From an uncultured Veillonella sp. (GTDB taxonomy: Bacteria; Bacillota; Negativicutes; Veillonellales; Veillonellaceae), in NCBI GenBank assembly GCA_902477915.1, contig CABSJA010000027.1, positions 1 to 23,896 on the forward strand: DNA of 23,896 nucleotides. The letters are read 5' to 3'. The position numbers and the translations under genes are program-made. Positions 1 to 8,565 of this stretch are shown in pieces; the stretch's first letter is position 1; each line of letters starts with the position of its first letter. Below the pieces are notes generated by a model. It worked only from the letters and a program-made list of their open reading frames with translations, did not search any database and was not told where the DNA came from.

Positions 1-5
1 CTATT

Positions 6-941
6 ATGTCTAATATTGCAAAATCTTTCGTTGAATTAATTGGTAAAACACCTTTATTGGCAGCTACACGTTTTGGCAAAAAATATGGTGCAGACGCTAA
101 TATCTTCGCTAAATTGGAATACTTCAATCCAGGCGGCTCTGTAAAAGACCGTATCGCTGCTGCTATCATTCAAGCGGCTGTTGAATCTGGTGAATTACAA
201 CCAGGTGGTACAATCGTAGAAGCAACATCCGGTAACACTGGTATCGGCTTGTCCGCTGTTGGTGCTGCTCTTGGTTATAAAGTAGTTATCGTAATGCCTG
301 AAACAATGTCCATCGAACGTCGTAAATTGATGCTCGGTTATGGTGCTCAACTCGTATTAACTGATGGTTCTCTTGGTATGAAAGGTGCCATTGCAAAAGC
401 TAAAGAAATCGTAACAGCTACTGCTGGTGCGATCGAAGCAGGCCAATTCGTAAATCAAGCAAACCCAGCAATTCATTACAAAACAACTGGTCCTGAAATC
501 TGGCAAGATACTGATGGTACAGTAGATATCTATGTAGCTGGTGTTGGTACAGGCGGTACTTTGACTGGTGCAGGTCGTTATTTAAAAGAACAAAACCCTG
601 GCGTAAAAGTTGTAGCTGTTGAACCAACTGATTCCCCAGTATTGTCCAATGGTAAACCAGGCCCTCATAAAATCCAAGGCTTAGGCGCTGGCTTTATTCC
701 AGATACGTTAGATACTTCCATCTATGATGAAGTAATCCAAGTAACTAACGATGATGCATTTGCTACATCTCAAGCATTTGGTCATACAGAAGGTATCCTA
801 GTTGGTATTTCCTCTGGTGCTGCTCTTTGGGCTGCTCAAGAATTGGCTAAACGCCCTGAAAATAAAGGTAAAAACATTGTAGTAATTCTTCCTGATACAG
901 GCGAACGCTACTTGTCTACAGCTTTATTCCCTGAAGTATAA
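6..941 (+). CDS. cysK: Cysteine synthase A (O-acetylserine sulfhydrylase)
   Basis: This 311-residue cytoplasmic, PLP-dependent enzyme makes L-cysteine from O-acetylserine and sulfide. The N-terminus (MSNIAKSFVELIGKTPLL) is typical of CysK and supports the ATG chosen, although only five bases precede it, so the ribosome binding site lies outside the window. PGGSVKDR places the PLP-binding lysine at K47. TSGNTG at 74-79 is the substrate-binding loop. A GTGGT phosphate-cradle motif follows near residue 183, and the C-terminal VGISSGAA segment is also typical. Length is normal for the family. The gene stands alone here and ends at a strong terminator about 50 bases downstream. Cystathionine beta-synthase is less likely because there is no extra N- or C-terminal domain. 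Confidence 0.95.
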   Translation: MSNIAKSFVELIGKTPLLAATRFGKKYGADANIFAKLEYFNPGGSVKDRIAAAIIQAAVESGELQPGGTIVEATSGNTGIGLSAVGAALGYKVVIVMPETMSIERRKLMLGYGAQLVLTDGSLGMKGAIAKAKEIVTATAGAIEAGQFVNQANPAIHYKTTGPEIWQDTDGTVDIYVAGVGTGGTLTGAGRYLKEQNPGVKVVAVEPTDSPVLSNGKPGPHKIQGLGAGFIPDTLDTSIYDEVIQVTNDDAFATSQAFGHTEGILVGISSGAALWAAQELAKRPENKGKNIVVILPDTGERYLSTALFPEV

Positions 942-991
942 TAAAATATGATTAGTGAAAGCAGATAATTTACTTTCTCCTAATATAATGA

Positions 992-1015
992 AGCCCCTCG
1001 TTAGAGGGGCTTTTT
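992..1015 (+). terminator. Intrinsic terminator of cysK
   Basis: An 8-bp perfect GC-rich stem (AGCCCCTC / GAGGGGCT, loop GTTA) is followed directly by a run of five T. It lies about 50 bases after the cysK stop codon. Confidence 0.93.
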
Positions 1016-1037
1016 CTTGTTTACTTATAATTTTCTA

Positions 1038-1068
1038 TAAGAAAAAGGAGCTACTAGGTAGCTCCTTT
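1038..1068 (-). terminator. Intrinsic terminator of the tannase-like gene
   Basis: An 11-bp stem (1044-1054 with 1058-1068) has a three-base loop. Read on the minus strand it runs into TTTTTC. It lies about 30 bases past the stop codon of the large minus-strand gene, so cysK and that gene converge on back-to-back terminators. Confidence 0.88.
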
Positions 1069-1095
1069 CTTGTTATGGTATGTATTTAATTTTGA

Positions 1096-4000
1096 TTATC
1101 TACCGTTTTTAACGATATTGTCCATCCAGTTGAATAATTCATCTAAATCGTAATCGCCAGAATGATCTACACCAAATGGTGTTGACATATCTACGTTGTA
1201 CCCAAGGTTTTGAGCACGTGCACCTACGATCAATGGAATAGCAACGGATGTATTACTGTCAGCTGTGCCATAGCGGATACGATAGTAGCGTGCATTTGTC
1301 GCTGCTGGAGAACCGAGATAGTTCATTGGGTTCATCATAGTAACGATTTTCGCATTTTCTACGTATACATCTTGGTTAGGTGTTGTATCGTGTAATGCAG
1401 CAGTAATTGTAAAGTGATTATTATCTGTAGTACTTGTACCGAATAGACTATTTTCGCCAGAGTCATTAGAACGGGAGTCGAATGCACCTGGTGCTTTAGA
1501 ACGGCTTACAAATTGGTTGTAAGCTTCCCAGTTAATGTCTTTAATCGCGCCTGTTTTATTATCGCGTACAAGGTATGTATGTTTAGATAAATCAGTACCT
1601 TTAGCTTGTGCTTTGTTAGCCGCATCAATGATGAAAGCTTTCACATAATTTTTGAAAGTACCATTGCCATTTTTATCTAGTTTCAATACACGCCCCATAG
1701 CATCACGCAATTGTAAATTATTTACATATTCAGGGAAGTGTTCACTAAGTAAGTTGGAGTATGCTACATCATCAGCATTCAAGTTCACACGTTGCATTGT
1801 GCGTTGTGGAGGTGCTGTGTTACCACCTACATTGGCTTGAGGCAATTCACCTTGGCCCATTGTTACTTTATTGAAAGAAGTAATACCTTTATAGCTCCAT
1901 TCATACGCCATATCAGCCGCATCAAGGTTTGTAATAGGTGCATAGGCAGAAACTGCATATACATTCGTAGCTGCTGTAGCAGCACCTAATGCTTGTAAAT
2001 ATGGTTGGAAGTCGGAGTTATTACCAGCAGCACCTTGTAACAAGGATACGGCACCACCAGCACTTGTACCATTTGTGATAATGCGGTTTGCATTACCTGG
2101 CATTGTGGAGTCGTTAGCATGTAAGTATGCTGTGGCAGCTTGTAAGTCAACGATTACAGCTGGAGCTTTACCGATGAAGTTGCCATCGGATGCTTTGTTT
2201 GTACGACCACGTGTAGCTGGGGAAGCTACTACATAACCACGAGATAATGCGTAAAGAACACTGTTAGGTTTGCCATTCTCAACTTTAGGTGTCATAGCTT
2301 GGCTTGGCATGTAACCACCTACTGCATTTGGCATGAAGATAGGGGCTGTTTGTGTATTGTAACCATTTACAGTGCCATTATTAAAGTATTCTTCTGGTAC
2401 ATAGATATTCATGTACTGTTGATCGATATCGATAGGATTAGCCACGTAAGGGATATATTCGAAGGCACGATATTTGATTTCCTTATTATCTACAGTAGTA
2501 GACATGGACTCATAATTTTTCGCATCGAATGCAAGGCTAATTTTTGCAGAAGAATCAGCTTGTAATGGTGGTTCCATTGGTTGAGATAAAATATTTTTCT
2601 CTTCTGTTACAGCAGAACCCTTTGTGGAAGCTTCATTTCGAGCATCTACATAGGATTGAGGTAACTTGCTTTCTTGAGCCTTGGCAGCAGCCTCTGCTTC
2701 GGCTTTAGCTTTTGCCGTAGCCTCAGCTTCAGCCTTAGCTTTTGCTTCAGCCTCGGCTTGAGCTTTAGCAGCAGCTTCGGCTTTAGCTTTTGCTTCTGCT
2801 TCTGCCTCAGCTTGAGCCTTAGCAGCAGCTTCAGCTTCTTCTTTTGCTAATTGTTCGGCAGCTAAACGTTCTTGCTCTTCTTTGATAGCAGCTTGTCTTG
2901 CCATTTCTGCTTGTTGAGCAGCAATACGATCTTGTTCAGCCTTTAAAGCAGCTTGGCGTTGAGCTTCAGCTTGCTCAGCAGCGATACGATCTTGCTCAGC
3001 CTTTAAAGCAGCTTGGCGTTGAGCCTCAGCTTGTTCAGCAGCGATACGCTCTTGTTCCGCTTTTAGAGCCGCTTGGCGCTCAGCTTCAGCTTTAGCAGCA
3101 GCTTCTGCACGTTGACGAGCAGCTTCTTCCGCAGCGATACGTTCTTGTTCCGCTTTTAAAGCTGCTTGACGTTGGGCTTCAGCCTGTTGAGCAGCGATAC
3201 GTTCTTGCTCAGCCTTTAGAGCCGCTTGACGTTGAGCTTCGGCTTGCTCCGCAGCAATACGTTCTTGCTCAGCTTGTAAAGCAGCTTGACGTTGAGCTTC
3301 AGCTTGTTGAGCTGCTAAGCGTTGTTGTTCCGCTTGTAAAGCAGCTTGGCGTTGTTGTTCATCTTGTTGAGCAGCTAAGCGTTGTTGTTCAGCTTTTAAA
3401 GCCGCTTGGCGTTGAGCTTCAGCTTGTTGAGCCGCGATACGTTCTTGTTCAGCTTGTAAAGCCGCTTGGCGTTGAGCTTCAGCTTGCTCAGCCGCAATAC
3501 GATCTTGTTCAGCTTTTAAAGCAGCTTGGCGTTGAGCCTCAGCTTGCTCAGCCGCAATACGTTCTTGTTCAGCTCTTAGAGCCGCTTGGCGTTGAGCTTC
3601 AGCTTGCTCAGCAGCGATACGCTCCTGTTCCGCTTGTAAAGCAGCTTGACGTTGAGCTTTAGCTTGCTCCGCAGCGATGCGCTCTTGCTCAGCTTTTAAA
3701 GCAGCTTGACGTTGAGCTTCGGCTTGCTCCACAGCAATACGATCTTGCTCAGCTTTTAAAGCAGCTTGGCGTTGAGCCTCAGCTTGCTCAGCTACTAAAC
3801 GTTGTTGTTCCGCTTGTTGTTGCGCTGCAATACGGCGTTGTTCTTCTTGGATACGAAGACGCTCTTGTTCTGCAGCTTGACGTTGAGCTTCTGCGATACG
3901 AGCTTGTTCAGCTTGCTCAGCCGCAATACGTTCTTGCTCAGCTCTTAGAGCCGCTTGGCGTTGAGCCTCAGCTTGTTGAGCAGCCAAACGTTGTTGTTCC

Positions 4001-4941
4001 GCTTGCATAGCAGCTTGACGTTGCGCCTCGGCTTGTTGTTGTGCTACGCGTTGCTGCTCTGCCTGCATAGCCATTTGACGTTGTTGTTCTGCTAGAATTG
4101 CTGCTTGACGTTGTGCTTCAGCTTGCTTTTGCGCAACCATTTGCTGATCAACTTGATTTGCACCTGATTGTTGAGCCGCTTCTTCGGCTGCTAGTTGAGC
4201 TAATCTTTCACGTTCTGCACGTTGAATATCGCGAATAGTTAATCTTTGTTTGGCTACAACGGCTTTAGTTTGAGTTGTATTAGCAATCACTAAAGGTGTT
4301 GTAGATTCTTGTTGGACCATTACAGGCGTACGTACCACTTGCGTCGTTTGTATTTGCTGTTTGCCATCAACTTGTTTTTGTACTGTAACAGGTTCTGTTT
4401 TACGTTGTACATTCATTAAGCTGTGCATAGCCAATGTTGGTTCCATTACAGAATTAGTTTGTTTATTAACAACATATTGTGGCTGTGAAACGGCTCTTTG
4501 TTGATCAGATAAAGCTTTTGCTATATCGTTTACCGGTACTGGACGTACACGGGGAATTAAAGGTGTTACCTTTGGAGCCGCTTGTGTGGTAGCACTTGGT
4601 TGCATAACTTGTTGTGTTTGCATTACCGGTTGTGCTTGTGTAGGAACCATTTGCGGTGGTGCTACGCGAACTGGAGCCATTGGTTGTACTTGTACAGGTC
4701 TTACGACTGCCTGTTGTGGTGCAACAACTATTGGTTGAGCAGTTGCAGGGGTAGGCTGAGTTGCCATAGGTCGTACGACTGGCGTTGCTACATTTGTAGT
4801 ACCTTGTGTCGTTGATTCAGTGGTAGTGTTCGAACCTACCAAATCATTCATGTTGAGGGTAGGGGCTGCGTGGGCAACACCACCCAACGCTGCAGCTGCA
4901 AAAAATGCAGCGGTAACCTTACGTTTCCTAGATGATTTCAT
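1096..4941 (-). CDS. Secreted coiled-coil protein with C-terminal subtype B tannase-like esterase domain
   Basis: The protein has 1281 residues. Residues 1-25 form a signal peptide: basic start, Ala-rich core, cleavage after AHA. Residues about 26-240 are Q/P/T-rich and low in complexity. Residues about 240-755 are a charged Ala/Glu/Gln/Arg coiled coil, mostly copies of a 20-residue unit (AEAQRQAALKAEQERIAAEQ) and then a KAEAEA-type tract. Residues about 800-1281 form an alpha/beta-hydrolase: GTSAGG nucleophile with S960, YGTADSNTS with D1228, and VDHSGDYDLDELF with H1260. The 32-residue Asp-His spacing and the motifs match bacterial subtype B tannases, which cleave galloyl esters, as I recall the family. 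Other aromatic esters are possible substrates. GGAGAG lies six bases before the ATG. No SLH, LPXTG or second membrane anchor is visible, so how it is held at the envelope is unknown. The domain assignment is firm; the substrate is inferred. Confidence 0.8.
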   Translation of the reverse strand: MKSSRKRKVTAAFFAAAALGGVAHAAPTLNMNDLVGSNTTTESTTQGTTNVATPVVRPMATQPTPATAQPIVVAPQQAVVRPVQVQPMAPVRVAPPQMVPTQAQPVMQTQQVMQPSATTQAAPKVTPLIPRVRPVPVNDIAKALSDQQRAVSQPQYVVNKQTNSVMEPTLAMHSLMNVQRKTEPVTVQKQVDGKQQIQTTQVVRTPVMVQQESTTPLVIANTTQTKAVVAKQRLTIRDIQRAERERLAQLAAEEAAQQSGANQVDQQMVAQKQAEAQRQAAILAEQQRQMAMQAEQQRVAQQQAEAQRQAAMQAEQQRLAAQQAEAQRQAALRAEQERIAAEQAEQARIAEAQRQAAEQERLRIQEEQRRIAAQQQAEQQRLVAEQAEAQRQAALKAEQDRIAVEQAEAQRQAALKAEQERIAAEQAKAQRQAALQAEQERIAAEQAEAQRQAALRAEQERIAAEQAEAQRQAALKAEQDRIAAEQAEAQRQAALQAEQERIAAQQAEAQRQAALKAEQQRLAAQQDEQQRQAALQAEQQRLAAQQAEAQRQAALQAEQERIAAEQAEAQRQAALKAEQERIAAQQAEAQRQAALKAEQERIAAEEAARQRAEAAAKAEAERQAALKAEQERIAAEQAEAQRQAALKAEQDRIAAEQAEAQRQAALKAEQDRIAAQQAEMARQAAIKEEQERLAAEQLAKEEAEAAAKAQAEAEAEAKAKAEAAAKAQAEAEAKAKAEAEATAKAKAEAEAAAKAQESKLPQSYVDARNEASTKGSAVTEEKNILSQPMEPPLQADSSAKISLAFDAKNYESMSTTVDNKEIKYRAFEYIPYVANPIDIDQQYMNIYVPEEYFNNGTVNGYNTQTAPIFMPNAVGGYMPSQAMTPKVENGKPNSVLYALSRGYVVASPATRGRTNKASDGNFIGKAPAVIVDLQAATAYLHANDSTMPGNANRIITNGTSAGGAVSLLQGAAGNNSDFQPYLQALGAATAATNVYAVSAYAPITNLDAADMAYEWSYKGITSFNKVTMGQGELPQANVGGNTAPPQRTMQRVNLNADDVAYSNLLSEHFPEYVNNLQLRDAMGRVLKLDKNGNGTFKNYVKAFIIDAANKAQAKGTDLSKHTYLVRDNKTGAIKDINWEAYNQFVSRSKAPGAFDSRSNDSGENSLFGTSTTDNNHFTITAALHDTTPNQDVYVENAKIVTMMNPMNYLGSPAATNARYYRIRYGTADSNTSVAIPLIVGARAQNLGYNVDMSTPFGVDHSGDYDLDELFNWMDNIVKNGR
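2881..4080 (-). repeat. 60-bp tandem repeat array encoding the 20-residue coiled-coil unit
   Basis: The DNA repeats with a 60-bp period, so copies stay in the same phase over roughly 20 units between about 2.9 and 4.1 kb. Each unit encodes 20 residues close to AEAQRQAALKAEQERIAAEQ. Copies differ by scattered, often synonymous substitutions (for example cagcg/cagca and gcttc/gcctc). A few units are altered, including an inserted segment near 3820-3900 and another near 3070-3130. The period is a multiple of three, so gain or loss of a unit keeps the reading frame. Confidence 0.92.
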
Positions 4942-5147
4942 GAATTACTCTCCGAACTAGATTTCAAATAATAATTTATAATTTTAAAATTTATTTATAT
5001 TTATATAGTTTAACATAAATCGATATATTTGTACAATTTATGAAAATATAGATGAATACTGGATGAGTACAAAGAGAATGAGGTTAGGAAAATATAAATA
5101 AATTTAAAGTACATAGAATATTACATATTGCTTCTAATGATTTGAAG

Positions 5148-5273
5148 TAGTTTTTATTATATGTACATGTAACCTTCTTAACACCTACAGACTTTGATTT
5201 TGAAAGTTATCACGTTGCAAATCGTGTTTTCAAGAAAGTATTTGGCGTATTTTATGATGATGTAATTCGATAA
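5148..5273 (+). pseudogene. Possible 3' remnant of a degraded gene
   Basis: A plus-strand frame closed upstream by TAG near 5145 runs to TAA at 5271-5273 with no ATG, GTG or usable start. Its end reads as ordinary protein: TDFDFESYHVANRVFKKVFG and then VFYDDVIR before the stop. The amphipathic, codon-like composition stands out from the surrounding AT-rich spacer. This could be the C-terminal stub of a deleted gene. It is only about 40 codons, so chance cannot be excluded, and I do not recognise the family. Confidence 0.3.
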
Positions 5274-5317
5274 TTTATAGTGCTTAATTTTATAAGTTGT
5301 AATGATGTAATTCGATA
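5257..5317. repeat. 16-bp direct repeat, 45-bp spacing
   Basis: ATGATGTAATTCGATA occurs at 5257-5272 and again, identically, at 5302-5317. The first copy covers the stop of the putative gene remnant, and the second also encodes VIR followed by a stop codon. It looks like a local duplication of the gene end. Confidence 0.75.
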
Positions 5318-5329
5318 GTGTTACATAAG

Positions 5330-5364
5330 AAAAGGACTAGAACTCTAGGAGTTCTAGTCCTTTT
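5330..5364. terminator. Bidirectional terminator with perfect 16-bp stem
   Basis: AAAAGGACTAGAACTC pairs perfectly with GAGTTCTAGTCCTTTT around a TAG loop. The arm ends give a T run on either strand. It lies 134 bases beyond the fruA stop codon, so it most likely ends the fruK-fruA transcript on the minus strand. Confidence 0.85.
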
Positions 5365-5498
5365 GCTATATGTACTAATTATTATTTTATTATATGTACA
5401 ATTTTCTGTATTTTAGTATTTTGCTAGCTTTCACAATAGACAATTGGTTATCAACTAATTATTTACAAATGATTGAGCTGGATGATTTAAGTGTGAGA

Positions 5499-7481
5499 TT
5501 ATTTTTTCAAGCTTGGTTTTAATAGTGCCAAGATGATGCAAGCAATAACGGAGCCGATTGCAATGGATGCAAGGTAAAGAAGTGGGTTGCCGATTGTTGG
5601 AACTACGAAGATACCGCCATGTGGAGCGCGTAGTGTACATTCGAAGAACATAGACAACGCACCAGCTGTACCAGCACCGATGATGCAAGCTGGCAATACG
5701 CGAACTGGATCGGCAGCTGCAAATGGGATAGCACCTTCTGTGATGAAGGAAAGGCCCATGATGTAGTTTGTGATACCAGATTTACGTTCAGCCTCTGTGA
5801 AGCGGCTAGGGAAGAATGTAGTACAAAGAGCGATTGCCAATGGTGGAACCATACCGCCTGCCATGACAGCCGCCATAATACCATATTCGCCAGTCGCAAG
5901 AGCACCAGTACCGATAACGTAAGCCGCCTTGTTTACAGGACCGCCCATATCAACGGACATCATCGCACCAAAGATAAGACCTAACAATACGCGGCTAGTA
6001 GTGCCCATGGATTGTAAGGAGTCCATTAACCAGTGGTTAAGTGCAGATACAGGAGGGTTGATTACGAAGGTAATAGCAAGACCGATGAACAATACACCTA
6101 GTACAGGATAGAAGAGAACTGGTTTTGTACCTTCTAATGCTTGAGGCAAACCAGATACTAATTTCTTAACTAATAATACTAAGTAACCTGCTGCAAAGCC
6201 GGCAATCAATGCACCAAGGAAACCAGAGCCACCTTGGTTAGCTAATAAGCCACCAACGAAACCAGCTACAAGACCTGGGTGGTCAGCAATACTCATAGCG
6301 ATGTAACCAGCTAATACTGGTAACATGAAGCCGAAGGATGCACCACCTATTTGCATTAAGAAGCCAGATAAAGGTGTACCGGAACCGAAGTTTTTAGGGT
6401 TTGCAGGATCAAATGTATCGAATAAGAATGCAAGGGCAATCAAGATACCGCCACCGATAACGAATGGCAACATGTGAGATACACCGTTCATCAAGTGTTT
6501 GTAGATTTGACGGCCTACACTATCAGATGCGCTAGCAGCGATTTCAGCGGATTCACGGTCAGCAGCAGATGCGTGGTATACAGGGGCTGTACCAGATGTA
6601 GCTTCACGCAATAATTCCTCTGCTTTGTTGATGCCATTAGCTACCTTTGTTTGAATCATAGGCTTGCCATCGAAACGAGCCATTTCTACTTGGCGGTCAG
6701 AAGCGACGATAATGCATTTTGCATGTTCGATTTCTTCTGCTGTAAGCGCATCTTTTACGCCAGATGCACCGTTCTTTTCTACTTTTAAGGAAATGCCCAT
6801 TTCTTTAGCTTTGCGCTCTAAGGACTCAGCAGCCATGTAGGTGTGTGCAATGCCTGTAGGACACCCCGTAACGGCTAATACTTCATAGTGAGGGTTATCT
6901 ACAGAAATTTTAGGAGCCACCTTTTCGATAGCTTCTGTAGCTTTTTCTTCAATAGCATCAGTGAGGCTTGGTGCTTCTTGAGGTTCAGGTTGTTTAATAA
7001 AGCCTTCTACAGATGGATCAAAGTTGCCTTGCTCTTTCGCTGTTACGAGCTCCAAGAAACGTTCTACAGTTGGAGCAGCGATGAGGGCTTCTTTGAAATC
7101 TGGGTCGATAACCATCATAGCTAATTGGCTCAATACCTCTACATGAGTGTCAGCTGCGCCTTCTGGAGCTGCAATCATGAAGAATAAACGAGATGGTTGA
7201 CCGTCGAGTGCTTCGAAGTCTACGCCGTGAGGCACAACCATAGCTGCTAGGCCTGCTTCTTTTACGCCTGCGGACTTAGCATGTGGTGTAGCGATGCCGT
7301 CACCAAGGCCTGTAGAGCCAGATTCTTCACGAGCGAAAACGGCTGCTAAGTACTCAGCTTTGTCAATGAGGTTGCCACCTTTTTCCATTAACTCGCCTAA
7401 GGTGTAAATTGCGTCAGCCTTTGTTACAGGGTCTGCATTTAGCAGGACGGATTGAGGTTTTAATAAATCAGTGATTTGCAT
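5499..7481 (-). CDS. fruA: PTS fructose transporter, fused IIA-IIB-IIC
   Basis: FruA is a membrane permease that imports fructose and phosphorylates it to fructose-1-phosphate. The 660 residues hold three domains in order. IIA spans about 1-150, with the phosphorylated histidine H67 in GIATPHAKS. IIB spans about 195-300, with the phosphocysteine C207 in VTGCPTGIAHTYMAAE. IIC spans about 320-655 and is strongly hydrophobic with several Gly-rich membrane segments. The linker between IIA and IIB is Glu/Pro-rich. AAGGAG lies seven bases before the ATG. The gene follows fruK by 33 bases and is probably co-transcribed with it. Phosphate would come from HPr, encoded nearby. The family also contains mannose-type IIABC proteins, but pairing with a 1-phosphofructokinase favours fructose. 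Confidence 0.94.
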   Translation of the reverse strand: MQITDLLKPQSVLLNADPVTKADAIYTLGELMEKGGNLIDKAEYLAAVFAREESGSTGLGDGIATPHAKSAGVKEAGLAAMVVPHGVDFEALDGQPSRLFFMIAAPEGAADTHVEVLSQLAMMVIDPDFKEALIAAPTVERFLELVTAKEQGNFDPSVEGFIKQPEPQEAPSLTDAIEEKATEAIEKVAPKISVDNPHYEVLAVTGCPTGIAHTYMAAESLERKAKEMGISLKVEKNGASGVKDALTAEEIEHAKCIIVASDRQVEMARFDGKPMIQTKVANGINKAEELLREATSGTAPVYHASAADRESAEIAASASDSVGRQIYKHLMNGVSHMLPFVIGGGILIALAFLFDTFDPANPKNFGSGTPLSGFLMQIGGASFGFMLPVLAGYIAMSIADHPGLVAGFVGGLLANQGGSGFLGALIAGFAAGYLVLLVKKLVSGLPQALEGTKPVLFYPVLGVLFIGLAITFVINPPVSALNHWLMDSLQSMGTTSRVLLGLIFGAMMSVDMGGPVNKAAYVIGTGALATGEYGIMAAVMAGGMVPPLAIALCTTFFPSRFTEAERKSGITNYIMGLSFITEGAIPFAAADPVRVLPACIIGAGTAGALSMFFECTLRAPHGGIFVVPTIGNPLLYLASIAIGSVIACIILALLKPSLKK

Positions 7482-7514
7482 ATATGTACTCCTTGATGCA
7501 AATAAAATATAAAA

Positions 7515-8429
7515 CTAGTTAACTCGTACTTGTGAAAGTAGTGCTTCTACTTCTGCTAGTGTAGCGAGGTTTTCAGAGTAAGCGGAGGCAGAGCCACTAG
7601 AGATGCCCCAGTAGAGCGCCTCTTGTAGGTCATCTGTTTTTTCAAAGCCTGTAATAAAGCCAGCCACCATGGAATCGCCGGCGCCTACGGAATTTACGAG
7701 TGTACCCTTAGGGGCAGGGCTCGTATATACCGTACCGTCAGCAGCGACCAAGATAGCTCCATCACCAGCCATGGAGATGAGCACATGTTGTGCGCCTTTC
7801 TCTTGTAATGCCTTAGCTGCCTCTACGAGGTCATCCTTTGTGGAAAGGGTACGACCAAAGATTTCGCTAAGCTCGTGATTGTTAGGTTTAATTAAGAACG
7901 GTTTATAAGGTAAGACCCGTGTAAGCAAATCTTTTGTAGCATCTACTACAATGCGAATATTTTTATGTTGTAAGCGCTCCATAATGAGTTCGTACATATC
8001 GCTTGGTAAGCTAGAAGGAATACTGCCTGCAAGGATCAATGTATCCTGCTCAGTTAATGCATCGAGCTGTGTATAGAGGGCTTCTAGTTCGTCGTCTGCG
8101 ATGATAGGGCCACGGCCGTTAATTTCTGTTTCTTCGTCAGAGGCTTTCACCTTAACATTGATGCGCGTTAAACCTTCGCGGAGACGGATGAAATCCTCTT
8201 TCACACCGAATTGGTTCAGTTGTGTTACGATTTCTTCCCCTGTGAAACCGGCGATGAAACCGAGTGCCGTTGTATCCATGCCTAGGTTGTTGAGCACGAT
8301 GGATACATTGATACCCTTGCCGCCACCGAGAACGTACTCTTGGGTGGTGCGATTAATGGTGCCCGTCTTGAGTTGATCAAGACGAACAATATAATCTAGG
8401 GCTGGATTAAAGGTAATGGTGTAAATCAT
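7515..8429 (-). CDS. fruK: 1-phosphofructokinase
   Basis: FruK phosphorylates fructose-1-phosphate to fructose-1,6-bisphosphate in the cytoplasm, using ATP. The 304 residues show the PfkB/ribokinase fold signatures: GGGKGIN at 35-41 for sugar binding and NSVGAGDSMVAGF at about 246-258, where D252 is the expected catalytic base and GAG forms the anion hole. Length is typical. AAAGGGG lies six bases upstream of the ATG. It sits immediately upstream of fruA on the same strand, the usual pairing in fructose operons. Tagatose-6-phosphate kinase is a relative, but the adjacent fructose PTS settles the role. A tandem 27-bp repeat lies in its upstream region. Confidence 0.94.
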   Translation of the reverse strand: MIYTITFNPALDYIVRLDQLKTGTINRTTQEYVLGGGKGINVSIVLNNLGMDTTALGFIAGFTGEEIVTQLNQFGVKEDFIRLREGLTRINVKVKASDEETEINGRGPIIADDELEALYTQLDALTEQDTLILAGSIPSSLPSDMYELIMERLQHKNIRIVVDATKDLLTRVLPYKPFLIKPNNHELSEIFGRTLSTKDDLVEAAKALQEKGAQHVLISMAGDGAILVAADGTVYTSPAPKGTLVNSVGAGDSMVAGFITGFEKTDDLQEALYWGISSGSASAYSENLATLAEVEALLSQVRVN

Positions 8430-8469
8430 ACAAATTCCCCTTTAAGATAAATTTAATTAGCCTATGATT

Positions 8470-8565
8470 GGTTAATCTTGTAATTAGTGTAAATTTGATT
8501 GATTTTGTAATTAGCGTAAATTCGATTGATTTTATAATTAACGTATAATTGGTTGATCTTGATTC
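8470..8565. repeat. 27-bp tandem repeat upstream of fruK
   Basis: Three successive 27-base units (8470-8496, 8497-8523, 8524-8550) and a 15-base partial unit share the core TAATTAGYGTAAATT or a close variant. The array begins within the last codons of the antiporter gene, covers its stop codon (8538-8540) and extends towards fruK, ending 40 bases short of the fruK start codon. The fruK promoter or operator must lie in or beside it. Confidence 0.85.

Larger units (their letters stand above)
4942..5498. other. Intergenic region between fruA and the tannase-like gene
   Basis: This 557-base stretch holds no intact gene. The part next to 4941 is very AT-rich and must carry the minus-strand promoter and leader of the large gene. 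A candidate -35 (TTGTAC on the minus strand, near 5030) has no convincing -10. The middle (about 5150-5320) contains a possible gene-end remnant and a 16-bp direct repeat, described separately. A perfect hairpin at 5330-5364 closes transcription. Nothing further was recognised between 5365 and 5498. Confidence 0.6.

Noticed and set aside
2898..3095. Open plus-strand frame opposite the coiled coil
   Set aside because: It is an antisense by-product of the repeat codons and has no ribosome binding site.
2881..4080. Regular 60-bp repeats as a possible CRISPR array
   Set aside because: There are no unique spacers; the whole 60-bp unit repeats and encodes in-frame coiled-coil protein.
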